From NCBI RefSeq assembly GCF_020382885.2, contig NC_058495.1, positions 18,272,127-18,336,126 of the forward strand: DNA of 64,000 nucleotides, read 5' to 3'. A program made the translations under genes and the position numbers. The notes beneath the pieces were generated by a model. The model was given only the letters and a program-made list of their open reading frames with translations, did not search any database and was not told where the DNA came from. How positions within the stretch are numbered: the stretch's first letter is position 1; every line of letters starts with the position of its first letter. Positions 44,701-56,437 of the stretch are shown one piece after another. The stretch is from Scatophagus argus (Eukaryota; Chordata; Actinopteri; Scatophagidae).

Positions 44701-47019
44701 CACTTTCTGTCAAGGGACACATCCAAATGCGTTCATCCAGTTGCGTTGTCCGATGTTGTCACCTGGATACAAAACAACACTCGAGTAAACACCCCTGCCC
44801 TCTGTATGATTTCACAAGCATCTCATCTCCTTCATAAGCCCATTTATTACTCAGCAGTCGCAGAGCAGACTCATTTGCACAGTGCCTGTTATCTGGCAAC
44901 ATCACAACATGAATAAATGGGCTTCTAGTGATTTTCCTACAGCCACAGACTGCATTGAGCTGCAGAGAAAAACAAATTTCCATCTAACCGAAACACAGCT
45001 GTAAAATTCCACCATCACGTATTTATCCTGCCCAGCCTTTATCACTGATGGAGCTATGCATGTTATCCACTTACATATTTTGATTATTATGAGACTTATG
45101 AGATTTTGTTAATTATTCCAAAAATTATTTGTGTATTTCAGTTTCATTTTCAGATTTGAAATGAAACAAGCGAAATCATTTTCTCAAGTCTACAGTTTAG
45201 AAATACAAAATGGCTCCCACCTTCAGTTCAAGCGCCCCAGCATGAAAATATTACGCCTTAAAGTGGGGAAAAATAGAAAAATTGTTGACCACTTGGCTAA
45301 TTGTCATCTGGCATTTGGTGATGGACAAGTAGCAAACAGAGGGCAGATCAGAGAATGTTTGATAAAAGCATCTGTCTGGTGTGGCTGAAAACAAAGTTAA
45401 TGAAGGTGAAACTCAGCTGTTCATAAAAGTTCATAAAACCAAAACAACAAGCTGAAAATTCCCTGTGGGTTGATCACATTGAAAAGACCTGTCACAATAA
45501 AATATATTGTCCCAAAAATAAATGTGATAGACAATAATATTGTCACTTTCTAACAACAATATAATAGAATAACAATGCAAGTGCAACCTTTCAAAGACCA
45601 ACAAACTCAGAATTAGACCATAAATAAAATAACACACACAACCGATCCCACCAAGTCATACTGGCATCATGTTAGCTAAAATGCTGGTGAAATATTTATG
45701 TAAAGCAACCCGGATATTAACACAATGGGCAATATCAAGATCAGCAAACATGATCGAGTTCCTGTACACAAGTTAATAACATATGTATCATGAGTCGACA
45801 GCTGTCGTGACGTGCCTAACCATGAGTCGTGCCTTTCACATACCTATTTGAGCCGTTGTTAATATAGAAACATCTGTTTGTGCAGCTTTAATCTACACGT
45901 GTACACTACAGACATATTCAAGGGTACACACACACAAACTCTATCAAGACATGCTGTCTAATTCTTCAAGTGAGAAGTGAATATTTAAGACAAATGTAAA
46001 ACTTTCAATTCAACAACAACCTCTATGAGTGTAGACATGAGAAACATGTATGTTAAAGAGCCCACCACAACAAAAACTACACCTCTGGACTGTAATAAAC
46101 CTGCGTGTGTCAGTGCAGTATGCTGGGGAGGGTGGAGGACGTGCAAGTCAAGACACAGTCTGCTTTATTATAGTTTACCTCCATCACATTTTTGTCATGA
46201 GCAATGGAATGTGTAAGAGGGCTTGTTTATGGTGTAGCGGGGGGATTATACCCTAAAGATGCCTCAAAATCAAATAATCCAGAATCCAAAGACTCTAATC
46301 CACCATAGCAGATAAAGATGGTCAACAAAACATCCAGCTAAAAAGAGAAATGATGGATCAGCAAAGTCAAAGTGGAAACATCCTGCAGGTTATTTTGGCC
46401 TTTTGTGTCTGCTGTGCACGCACACCCGCACACCCATACACACACACACACACACACAGTTGTGTTTCCATCACCTTTGAGGACATTACATAGAATTATA
46501 TTCATTTCCTGGAGGCTTAACCACCACCTAACCATAACAATAAACATTACTTGCCTGATCTTAACCCTAACCTCAACCTAACCTTAAAGCAAGTCTTCAC
46601 CCTAAGGTTTAAAGGTTTATGTTGCATTTTGTCCCTATAAGTAAGGTGGATCCTCACAATGTGACTGTGTAAACAGATTTTTGTATATAGGAACACACGT
46701 GTTCACACATACACACACACACACATATAAATATCAAGTCAGACTTCATCTTGAATGTCTCAAAAACCACCTCCTTATTGCATTGGGCACCCAAAGATAC
46801 ATTTGTTCTAACTCCAAATCAGATGGCGATAACGTATACAGGAAAGGATTCACATAAACAACAATCAGATATATGCATCTGTTATCACATCGGCAGTTGG
46901 TTTCCGGTACAACAAAAGTCAGACAGATACAGAGCGCGCAGACGTTAGCAGCCACACTTAGATAAACCCTATCTAACACTGTCACTCTTTGTTATAGTCT
47001 TCAGCTTTATCTCTGACAC

Positions 47020-47060
<41 letters not shown>

Positions 47061-50000
47061 GGAAAGAGAATGCAAGTGCACTGATAAAACACTACATTTG
47101 GACAACTTCATCTGATAACTGCATCCTTCCTGAAACAAACTGCCAGCGCCTGCTGCACTCCCTTTTATTTTACATTTGCATGGTATCTGTTAGCACATGG
47201 ATGTGGAAACATTAGATGAGGGACACATGGAGCTTTGGTGCAAACTGTAAAAATAAAAACTGATAATTAAATTGATGAACTTAGGCCCTAAAGGCTGCTT
47301 GGTTAATTTATCACTGATTGCACCTAATGTCAACTGAAATGAGCAATCCAAACCTTTAAAGGCCATTCATGCAAAATCTGACAAGTCATTAAACAATTCT
47401 ATTCATTAGAACTGACTTGGATATAATAAGAGCAGAACAGAGAAGAATTCATTGACATCTACTGGGTTGTTATGTGAGCTCTTACAGAGCAGGTTTCACT
47501 GGTTCTCCTCTGCCGACTCCTCATGGAGAAGCGACGCAGGGATCTCCTGCTACGTCTGGCGAAGCTACGAAGTGGTGACATGGCTCTCTGAAACCTTCCT
47601 CCTTCATATCCACCTTCCTCATTTTCTTCTTCCCCCTCCTTGTCCTCCTCCTGCTTCTCCTCGGAGGTGCCCCACATCAGATCCAGAGCGCCTTGCAAGG
47701 AGCGTCGCACGCTGCCCACCCAGCCCGCCACCTGCAGCTGGGCGGCCGACAGTTTCCCACCCAAGTACTGCATGATTGAAAAGCTCACACAGCTGGACGT
47801 CCAGGCACCAGGCTCACCATGAGAACTGGGTCACCAGAGAAACTGAAGTTCTGCTTTATTTGAGATGAAGGGATTTTGTGGGACAGTCAGAAAGCTCAGT
47901 CTGTGATCTTGCTTCAGGAGGTAAAGAGAGCGCAACTTATCTTTAGTAAAAAAGGTTTCTGACATCGTACAGAACTAGATATGGTCCCTCTTTCATCTGA
48001 GCTGGATCCATTCACTCTCCATATTTTTATGGTTCAGCTCACAGAAATGTCCTGGAAAAGTCTATTATTTGCTGTCAGTAAAGAAGTAAATAGTCTGACC
48101 AGGCATGTGTTTGCACAGTGAGATCACTACTCAGTGTACAGTGTTCACTATGATGGATTTGACATCCAAAACAGCAGCGTCCCAAAGAAAACATTTTCCA
48201 TCATCACACTGTCATTCATTTAAAAGCTAATGAATATATAAAAAAATGCTGGCCTCAAATTTGAAAGTAAAAAAAAAAACAAAAAAAAACCAAAAAACTG
48301 CAAAGGAGCTTTTCGTAATGCACACAACACTGTCAACGATTACCTCTTTTCATGTGTGCCCTCTGTCTCTCATCTGGCGAGACTTGTTCTGCTACAGTCA
48401 AGCCTGTTTGCATGCCCATTGCCCATTTTCCATTCAAAAAAAAAAAAAAAAGAAAAAGTAAAAGCAGCGTGGGAAATATGTGTCACTCCAAACATCCAAA
48501 GCCAGGTACGGAAAGGTGGGTCGCCTCTTTATCTCCTACAGACCAGAGTGATTTCAGAGAACGTCAAAACAAAGCAGAGGTCTGTGCTCGGATGTGGAAA
48601 ATCCCGAGGGAAAGAAGGTGCGGCAGGCTGGGCCAAGGTGCTTTCTGTACCTCCCTCCCAATGCTCTCTTCCTGTACGTAAATGCAGGTAAATGAATGAA
48701 CCAGGTCTTTGTGAGAGGAGAGGCGCAGAGGGAAAAGCAAAGAACAGGAAAACTATTGGGAGAGAAAGTCTGAGCAGCAGGGATCACTGAAAGAATGGAC
48801 AGCGGACAACTTTCTTGTCCATGTTTAAGCCCATCCTCTTTTGTGTGTATATGCGTACCAAAATGTGTGTGGTTTCATGGGTTTGTGTGTGTGCGTGTGA
48901 TGGGGGTGATGGGCTCTCTCAAAACGGGGTGGAGAGTTTGAGTAGAGAGAGACAGAGAAAGAGGGGCACCATGTATGGTCATTCTGACATGCTGCCCTGT
49001 TGACCAGACCCAAATGAGGACATGATGACCACACAGCACCTTGGCTCTTCTCTCTATTAAGATCTAAGGTCTCTCCATCCATCTGTTTGTCTGTCTTTGA
49101 CTCAGTAACCTGAAAGAGGGTAGCACGGTTGGCTGCACAGTATGTGTTTGCCAAGTAAACATTTCCCTCATTCTACTGTGCCAAAATAAAAAGCTCTTCT
49201 CGGCAACACAATAGAGTCTCTGCTATGCAGGTTTTCTTGCAGCACAAGAAAGTTATGTTTATTAAGTAAACTATATAGCAAACTATACTTTTCAGTTTTA
49301 TGCTGGTCATGTTAAAGCAGTGTGCCCTAGATTAGATAAACTTGCTGATTTCTGTAGTGCAGAATTAGGAAGTGGAATTTAGAAGAGAAGCAGCGCCTCT
49401 CTGTGGAGGAAACAGGGATGTACATCATGACTAATAAAGGTTCAATGGTTTTACAGCAGTGGTTGTGTACAATGCCGCACAGTAGCACACTGTTTCAGTG
49501 CGCTGGTTTGTTTGCTAAAGCATGCACACAGCAAACAGAAACACAATATCACAAAGCACACACACGTACACTCACAGAGTTCACGGCTCCGGAGTTCAGT
49601 GTTTTCATTAACGCTTCAAAAATGTTGCATGTTCAAACAGGTGGTGATCCGATGTGTCTCGACTGGCAGGGCCCCGTCAGCTCTTCCACCACTCTAATGT
49701 ATTCTGTGAACTTATTCTTCATCTCTTTTCATAGCAAAGTGTCACCAGGTTCCCTTGTGGTCAGAGTTTTATTTTTCGTTTCTGTTGAAAGATGTTCATT
49801 TAAAAATGTAAAACGTGTTACCTCGCATTTAAAATTGTGTTGGGGATTTTGCCATGTGTGTTGTTAGGTTGTTAACTTCACTCTCAAACCGTCAAGGTAA
49901 CTTAAATGTCCGAGCAACATTAGCTGAATACACTCTCAGATGATTAGGACCACTATATCAGGGAGCACAGTGGAGACTTTATCTGTGGGTCGACCCAGAG

Positions 50001-52185
50001 GTTTACTCAGATGTGGTTTGTGGGCTGCAGCTTTATCTTCAATGGCCCTTTGAATGTGAAAAACTGTTTTTCCTCTTTGTTTTCCATATGCAAAGCGGTA
50101 CAAATAAAAAGTTAATACTTGTCAAGTTTGTAAAAAAAGTGGCCACAAACACATAAACAGTGTTCTCAAGCAGCACGCTGAAGTACGGGCTGCCAGGATT
50201 AGTGGATTGATCAGTTAATATATGTCAATGATACAGTATATTTTCATGAAAATTAACAGAAAAATTGCGTAGTAGGTGCAATAAAGACAGACACAAGGGT
50301 CTGCACCAGACATGGTCTGATTCAAAGGACCTAAATTAAACTTTACTGAAAAAACAAAAAATAAATAAAAATCATCAACACCTGCAAACCAAACGGGCAA
50401 GAACTCTGTTGTAACTGAGTAACTGAGACACTTACTGAGCCTAATGCCATAACTGCTCCATGTGGCAGTTTCCTTTTGACAAGGCTCCAAGCAGACCTGA
50501 TGGCTTCTGCAATTATTGGCAAGCCTTCCAATAGCAATGAGACAGAAATCCCCAGAAGTGCCTTCTCACACTTTTCCCAGAATAAGATCCCATTTTAGCT
50601 TGTTTACTTATCGTTTTCATTTGTTTATTTTTATTCCAACCTGAATGTTGAGATTATTATGTTTACAGTAATATGTAAAAAATGACTGAGCTGACTGTTG
50701 GTGGCATCTTTTCTCTGTAGTTACTATGTATTGTGAGTTGTTGCAACTTCTACTTCACTGTGATAACCTGACGCTGTCACTCACAAGCACAAATCAAGGA
50801 CAAAAAAATAATCAATGAAAAGAGTTAATTAAACATACGAAAAGAAGACTGAAATAACTCTGTGTTAATGTCTGAACACCTAATATGAAGCAGCAAACAG
50901 TTAGCATAGCTTAGAATAAAGACTGGAATTGTTGGGAAACAGCTCGGCTCTGTCTTCAATAGAACATAATGTGTTACAAATCAAAGTATAGCATCAATGC
51001 AAAAGTCATATAAAAATACAAAGCTTACACTTGATAAAGCCCCAAACCTTTAATCAAGCATTTTACCAAAACCCCTTTCAAATTATAATCATTTTTCATC
51101 TGTGGGAGCTTTGGCTCAAAACACGACTGCTGTGTTACAAACAGGCTTCCTGCGAAGTACTGAATACATTGTGATGTATTCAGTACTGTTTTAATGAGTT
51201 ATATAACTGGCTGTCACCGTAGCTAACTATTCAAGTGTTAACCTATAGTGACAGGAGACACTAGCTTACTGCATTACAACATCAAAAATAAATCTAAAGC
51301 ATACAATGTGACACCCTTGCAGGGCTGTGAATTGCTGAACTGGCTTTGCAACTCACTGCAAAACCACCATCACGAATTAGGTAACTTTTCTATCGGCAAA
51401 AGCTCACCCATAGCTGCTGGAGATAACCCATCCAAGATGCCCACGTGAAATAATCCATCCCTCTTTTATATCTCCGTGATTCTTTTAAACTGCCTCAGAC
51501 TTTTAAAATAAATTTTAAGTTTTAAGTTACGTTTTCTCAACGCACAAATGAGACCAAAACAAAAGCGACAGACGGACAATTGTGGGACAGATGCACAGGA
51601 TGTCGTAACCTCACTTCCTGTTAGATTTCTCACTGCCACAACCACACATCTAAATAGCAGTACACACACCACCAGACACGCATACAGTTTGATGTACTCT
51701 TGTTCTGAAGTTTCAGAAAATGTATAGCTTATTGTGTGTAACGCTGCTGTTGCACTGTCATTTCCCAGCATGGGATCAATAAAGTATATCTATCTATCTA
51801 AAATGTATTAGGAACTATTGTAGTAACAGACTCACTAAAAGTATCTGACTACACAAAACTAAAGGGCTTTTCACACAGGGCCAAGGGAGCTGTCATGTGA
51901 CTGAAACATACCTTTTCTCATCCCTGACACATGATACTGAATGGCAGTAACTCAGAAACCACAAATTGAAAATCATGCCCATTCAAAGCTTTGCCTTTTA
52001 TTGTCACACATCCTCAATCAATTCATCTTTCTCTCACACTCTGATTCTGAATATTGTGACATTTTTTTCATACTAAGAAATAATCCTACTCATGGCACGT
52101 GGCACGTAGAAGTAGCTTTAAGGCCTGCTTGTTTTATTATTGTTAATTTAAACTACACACAAACAGACGCATGCATGCACGCACG

Positions 52186-52223
<38 letters not shown>

Positions 52224-52316
52224 CAAGTTCTTAAGTTGTGACTGAATCAGGCTGAAGCAAGTATTACGAGATGTTTTGCCTTGTGCTACAGGACTGACAA
52301 TGTGTTGTTGCAGGTG

Positions 52317-52353
<37 letters not shown>

Positions 52354-55300
52354 GCTGCCAGGCTGATATGATTCAACTGCACACACTCCTGTCTGTTCCC
52401 AACCTCACCCTTCCTGACTAATTGAGCAATTAACCCTTTCGTTCACAGCGACAACATACATCAAGCACGGATACATTTTTAAGGTGTATTTACCTCATCG
52501 TCATCTTCTTCGACTTCCTCTTCCTTTGTCTCCACCTCGTCTTTCTTTCTCTCCATCTCCTTCTCCTCTTCCTCCACTTCAAAAGAAATGAGTTGCTTCT
52601 CTGCTTCCTTTCTTTCCTGCAATAAAGTAGGCTCAAGGCTATCTGGATTTTCTACCTGCTCTGGCACTTTATTCTCCAGAGGGCTGACATCCAGTTGCAC
52701 CAGCACTTCCACTTCCTCTTTATCCTCGGGGTCAGCTGCCTCAATCTGGATGACTGGACTGGTTTCTGTTTTAGCCTGTGAGCCCCATCTCTTAGGTTTG
52801 ACTGAAAAATCGTCAAAATTCACATCGATCAGAGGCTTTTTGACAGAGAAATCCTCGAAAACAACTTCCATTTGATTCTCTGTGGGCTTGTAGCGTTTTG
52901 CTAAAGGGGAATATGCTGGCTGTGACTTTGGAGGGACATCTTCAGAGTCGAAGCTGATTAAGTCTGACTCTGCTTCACCCGCCACACTCTCTCCTTCCCT
53001 GTTGGTCGACCCATCCCTTCCTTTCTCTTCCCCCACTCTTAGCTTTTCTTCCAGTTCTTGTGCTTGCTCCTCTTCTTTTTCTTGCTCCTCTTTCAGTCTT
53101 CTCTGCCTCTCTATTTCCTCTGCCTCCTCTCTTAATCTTTCTTTCTCTCTCTCTTTCTCTCTCTGCCACATCAACTCCAACTCTTTCTCTGCCTCCGTGT
53201 CTTTTTCTTCTCCAAACAACTCCCCGGTCTTGTTCACCCACTCTTTTTCCCAGTCCTCCTCTCTTTGTTTTTCTTTATTCATTTCCTCCTCTCTCAGTTT
53301 TCCCTCCAGTCTGTGTTCCTCATGTTCGTGAACTGATCTCTCCTCATCCTCTTCTCTCAACCTCTGACTTTCTCTCTCCTCCCTCAGTCTCTCCTCTTTC
53401 CTCTGCTCCTCATCTTGTTTAAGTTTCTCCTCTTTCTGTTTCGCCTGCTCTCTCTCCTCTTGTTTCTGTCTCTGCCACATCAGCTCCATCTGTCTTTCCC
53501 TCTCCATCTCCTCTTCTCTCAGCCTCTCGCTTTCTCTCTCCTCTTCCTTCAGCCTTTCTCTCTCCCATTCCTCCTTCATCTGCCTCTCCCTTTCCTCTTT
53601 CTTCAGTCTCTCTCCTTCCCTTTCCTCTGCCCTTAGCCTCTCTCTTTCCCTTTCCTCTGCCCTTAGCCTCTCTCTTTCCCTTTCCTCTTCCTTCAGTCTC
53701 TCTCTTTCCCTTTCCTCTGCCCTTAGCCTCTCTCTTTCCCTTTCCTCTGCCCTTAGCCTCTCTCTTTCCCTTTCCTCAGCCCTTAACCTCTCTCTTTCCC
53801 TTTCCTCAGCCCTTAACCTCTCTCTTTCCCTTTCCCTTTCCTCTTCCTTCAGTCTCTCTCTTTCCTTTTCCTCTTCCTTCAGTCTCTCTCTTTCCCTTTC
53901 CTCAGCCCTTAGCCTCTCTCTTTCCCTTTCCTCTGCCCTTAGCCTCTCTCTTTCCCTTTCCCTTTCCTCTTCCTTCAGCCTCTCTCTTTCCCTTTCCTCT
54001 TCCTTCAGTCTCTCTCTTTCCTTTTCCTCTTCTTTCAGCCTCTCCTTTTCCCTTTCCTCAGCCCTTAGCCTCTCTCTTTCCCTTTCCTCAGCCCTTAGCC
54101 TCTCCTTTTCCCTTTCCTCAGCCCTTAGCCTCTCTCTTTCCCTTTCCTCTTCCTTCAGTCTCTCTCTTTCCCTTTCCTCTTCCTTCAGCCTCTCTCTTTC
54201 CCTTTCCTCCTCCCTCTGCCTGGCCTTTTCTTTCTCCCTTTCTTCTTCTTCCGTTTGTTTCCGCTCCTCTTCTAACCTAACCCTGACCTTCTCCTCTGCT
54301 CGCCGTTTCATTTCAAACTCCAAATGTTTCAGTCGTTCTTCTTCCTGCCTTTGCACCTCATCATCTTTCTTCTGAAGAATTCCTACTCTTCTGTACACAG
54401 GCACTGAAACTTCCTCCTCGGCTTCATCCTCAGGCGCATCTCCTTCTTTGTCTTCTTCTTCACTGGACTCTGAGCCCAGAATCACTGTAGGCCCGCCATC
54501 ATCTCTCTCCACAACACCAAAGCGAACTGAGCGGCGTTTAACATTGCCCCTCTTTGGAGCGTGCTGAGCGCTCTCACTCGCAGCTGCGTCTCCCTCATCA
54601 GTGGCAGAGTGGCTGCGAAGGCATAGCTGGACATTACCCTCTGTCGATTCATTCTGCATCAGCTCTCTTGATGCATCTCTTGGGCTTTCCGGTGACTCAT
54701 GAGCATCTTGAGATGATTCCACCGGGATCTCTGTGGGTTGTTCAGCAGGTGAGACCTTAGGAGGAAGATCCGCCGCCTTACTGGACAATGTCTCGGGTGC
54801 AGGAGGTTCAGCAGGGGGCAATTTGGTTGTTTTCTCTGCTGGTGGAAAGGTGGCTGACTCAAAGCTGTGGAAGAGATAACAATGGTTCAAAGTAAAAAAA
54901 ATGTAACGATCCTCCGAAATAAGAACTGTGCACACGAGCACCTCTAAAGATCATTGATTTTCATCATACATCTTTTTTGTTTGCTTGTTTGAAGTAATGA
55001 AACACAAAGGACAAGAAGACAGTGCTAGTTACACTCAAATGTTCCTGTCTCAACAGTTCTAAACTTGCACTCATTTGACCGTGATTGTTTCACAGAAATT
55101 GGCAGACACGATCGAAGAACCTCAAGGGAAACCAAATGAAAACAACACAATAAAAGCTATTTGACATGACTCAGGCACCTTTCACACAGAAGTTATGGTG
55201 ACAGGTTAGCAAATGAAAAATGATCAAAATGTGCATTCTCTGAGTACACAACTCCCACAAAGGTTGAGTTGTTTTTAGACATCTGATTAATAACAGCCAA

Positions 55301-56427
55301 CCATATGTGCCGTTAACCTTTGGAATAAACTGATGGGTTGATTGCACTTTAAAGAGAATTTTCTTTCAGTTTTATTCATGTCTTAGCACCTGACCACGCA
55401 CAAACAACATGAGTGAACGAAGGCTCACTCACCTCTTAGTGCGAGTTCGGGGTACAACCTGAGGCTTCTTCTCAGTCTTTGGACCCTCTGAGCTCGTTTC
55501 CGTGGCCCAGTTTTTGATTCTTGCCTTTACACCTCCTGTAACATTTATGATTTCTGGCTCCTCTCTCTTTGCTGGGACGTCCGTCCTTGATGACGAGTCA
55601 AACAGAAGACTGATTCTGCGTTTTATACTGCCTCCTCCACTGTAATCCTCATTCTCTCCACCTTCATCGCTTGCTCTGTTTGATGGCTCTGATGTTGTTT
55701 GGCTCTGCTCTGGATCTGAAGACACCGGCTTGTTTGCATCATCTTTGGTGCTGGTCGTAGAGATGGTATTACTTGCCTGGGGGGGCAGAGGTAGGCCACC
55801 TGACTCAAATTTCGAAGTGAGCTCCACGGACAGACGCTTCCTTGTGCTGCTCAATCGATATGTCTGATCGGTTGCAGAGGAAACATCGTTATCTGATTCT
55901 TCAAGCTTTTGGACGACAGAGGTATCATCTTCTTTCTTTTTTCCGTCTTTGTGTTCTGAGTCAGTCACAACATGTGTGGATGCTTTGTGGTTTGTCTGAA
56001 CAATGTCATCATTCTGAATCAGCACAGACTTGGGCATCTCTTTGGGTGGAGCAGTTTGCGGGGCTGGATCTGATTTTTTAGAATCAGTGGTATCCTCTCC
56101 ATGTTGACTTGCGTCGATTTCGTTGGTAGTTTCGGGTTGATCTCTGGTAAGCACACTTACAGAGCTGGGTTTGGAGTTAGAAACGGTGGGTGGCTCAGCA
56201 GGGGTGGGCAAAGTTGGCTTGGGGAGTCCTGTGGCCTCAGATTTTCCACTCTGCTGTGTTGTTGTTGTCTTAGAGGTGGCAGTGACCGTCTTTGGGGCAT
56301 GGATGGAGCGAATGGTGGTGTTCTTCTGCAGAGAGAAGGGTTTGGGAGCGAGCCGAGGTTTGGGGCCCAGGGATGGCTTGGGTTTTGATATGCCAGCAGT
56401 CTGAGAAGCCTCAGCAGAGCTCTCCAT
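41759..56427 (-). CDS. kiaa1671: KIAA1671-like protein (tankyrase-binding-protein C-terminal family), long form
   Basis: Coding exons 56427-55433, 54864-52494, 44059-43947, 42947-42851, 42648-42504, 42380-42235, 42145-41952 and 41834-41759 join in frame to 1378 residues. The N-terminus has the KPRLAPKPFS motif seen in KIAA1671. The second exon (790 codons) is acidic and highly charged with a long ER-rich helix. The 42648-42504 exon encodes LLDTSAQRSKADLGKRRIR and DWRARDSS, which I recognise as the C-terminal domain shared by KIAA1671 and TNKS1BP1. The beta-crystallin neighbour favours KIAA1671, since these are neighbours on human 22q. The end is LSQYDSEA. Function is poorly known; the domain suggests a cytoskeleton- or tankyrase-linked scaffold (inference). 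Confidence 0.8.
43088..43101 (+). promoter_or_regulatory. CTCF-type motif in the KIAA1671-like gene
   Basis: CCACAAGGGGGCAC on plus matches the CTCF core. It lies in the intron between exons 44059-43947 and 42947-42851. Confidence 0.45.
46459..46710. repeat. Interspersed repeat bounded by CA microsatellites
   Basis: It begins with GTTTCCATCACCTTTGAGGA, runs through a CCTAACC-rich centre and ends with CCTCACAATGTGACTGTGTA. I recall similar sequence as a common teleost interspersed repeat, often joined to CA runs. (CA)n tracts flank both sides here (46437-46458 and about 46708-46728). The family name is not certain. Confidence 0.5.
47023..47057. repeat. CA dinucleotide microsatellite
   Basis: A perfect run of about 17 CA units in the large intron. 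Confidence 0.95.
47486..47773 (-). CDS. Alternative first coding exon of the KIAA1671-like gene
   Basis: An open frame begins with ATG at 47773 (MQYLGGKLSAAQLQVAGW), has a Trp-containing amphipathic start, an acidic stretch and an Arg/Ser-rich end (RRSRRSLRRFSMRSR). It runs into the donor TGCTCT/GTAAGAG at phase 0. The next exon (44059) also starts at phase 0, so splicing would give a protein of about 352 residues sharing the C-terminal domain. As an internal exon it fails: the only nearby acceptor gives the wrong phase after the giant exon. A TATA-like ATAAAAATAT lies at 48021-48030. The frame extends a few codons upstream without an ATG. Confidence 0.6.
51156..51187. repeat. Perfect 14-bp inverted repeat with 4-nt loop
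   Basis: AGTACTGAATACAT (51156-51169), loop TGTG, then ATGTATTCAGTACT (51174-51187). The arms are perfectly complementary and the pairing stops on both sides. It is too short for a typical microRNA hairpin. Confidence 0.9.
51764..51800 (+). repeat. Probable LINE/SINE 3' tail
   Basis: TTTCCCAGCATGGGATCAATAAAG followed by a TATC short repeat is a typical 3' end of teleost non-LTR elements. The body upstream is too diverged to delimit. Confidence 0.5.
52178..52349. repeat. Inverted pair of dinucleotide repeats (CA then GT)
   Basis: (ACGC)n/(CA)n at 52178-52219 is followed 100 bp later by (GT)n at 52320-52349. The two tracts are complementary, so transcripts through the intron can fold into a stem of about 30 bp. 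Confidence 0.9.
53581..54219 (-). repeat. Coding 30-bp minisatellite encoding a charged ER-rich helix
   Basis: About twenty tandem units of roughly 30 bp (occasionally 36) lie in the giant exon. Each encodes a ten-residue unit of the form EERERERLRA or EERERERLKE. The E/R pairing at i,i+4 is that of a stable single alpha-helix. RAE and KEE variants are interspersed in blocks, and the nucleotide units are nearly identical, which indicates recent expansion and gene-conversion-like spread. Confidence 0.9.
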
Positions 56428-56437
56428 GGCCGAACTG

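Larger units (their letters stand above)
44060..52493. other. Large intron of the KIAA1671-like gene
   Basis: This 8.4-kb interval contains the alternative first exon at 47486-47773. It also holds CA microsatellites (46437-46458, 47023-47057, 52190-52219), an interspersed repeat at 46459-46710, a retroposon tail near 51764-51800 and a perfect hairpin at 51156-51187. No other exon with compatible splice sites was found. Confidence 0.65.

Noticed and set aside
47774..47788. Upstream extension of the alternative first exon with a non-ATG start at 47788.
   Set aside because: It begins with GTG; the first ATG in frame is at 47773, and no acceptor gives the needed phase.
53002..53636. Long plus-strand open frames rich in Ser, Leu and Pro opposite the charged-helix exon.
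   Set aside because: They are the complement of the GAG/CGG-rich minisatellite, lack splice logic, and resemble no protein.
53581..54219. A regular 30-bp tandem array that superficially resembles a CRISPR array.
   Set aside because: Units abut without unique spacers, lie in a coding frame, and the DNA is vertebrate.
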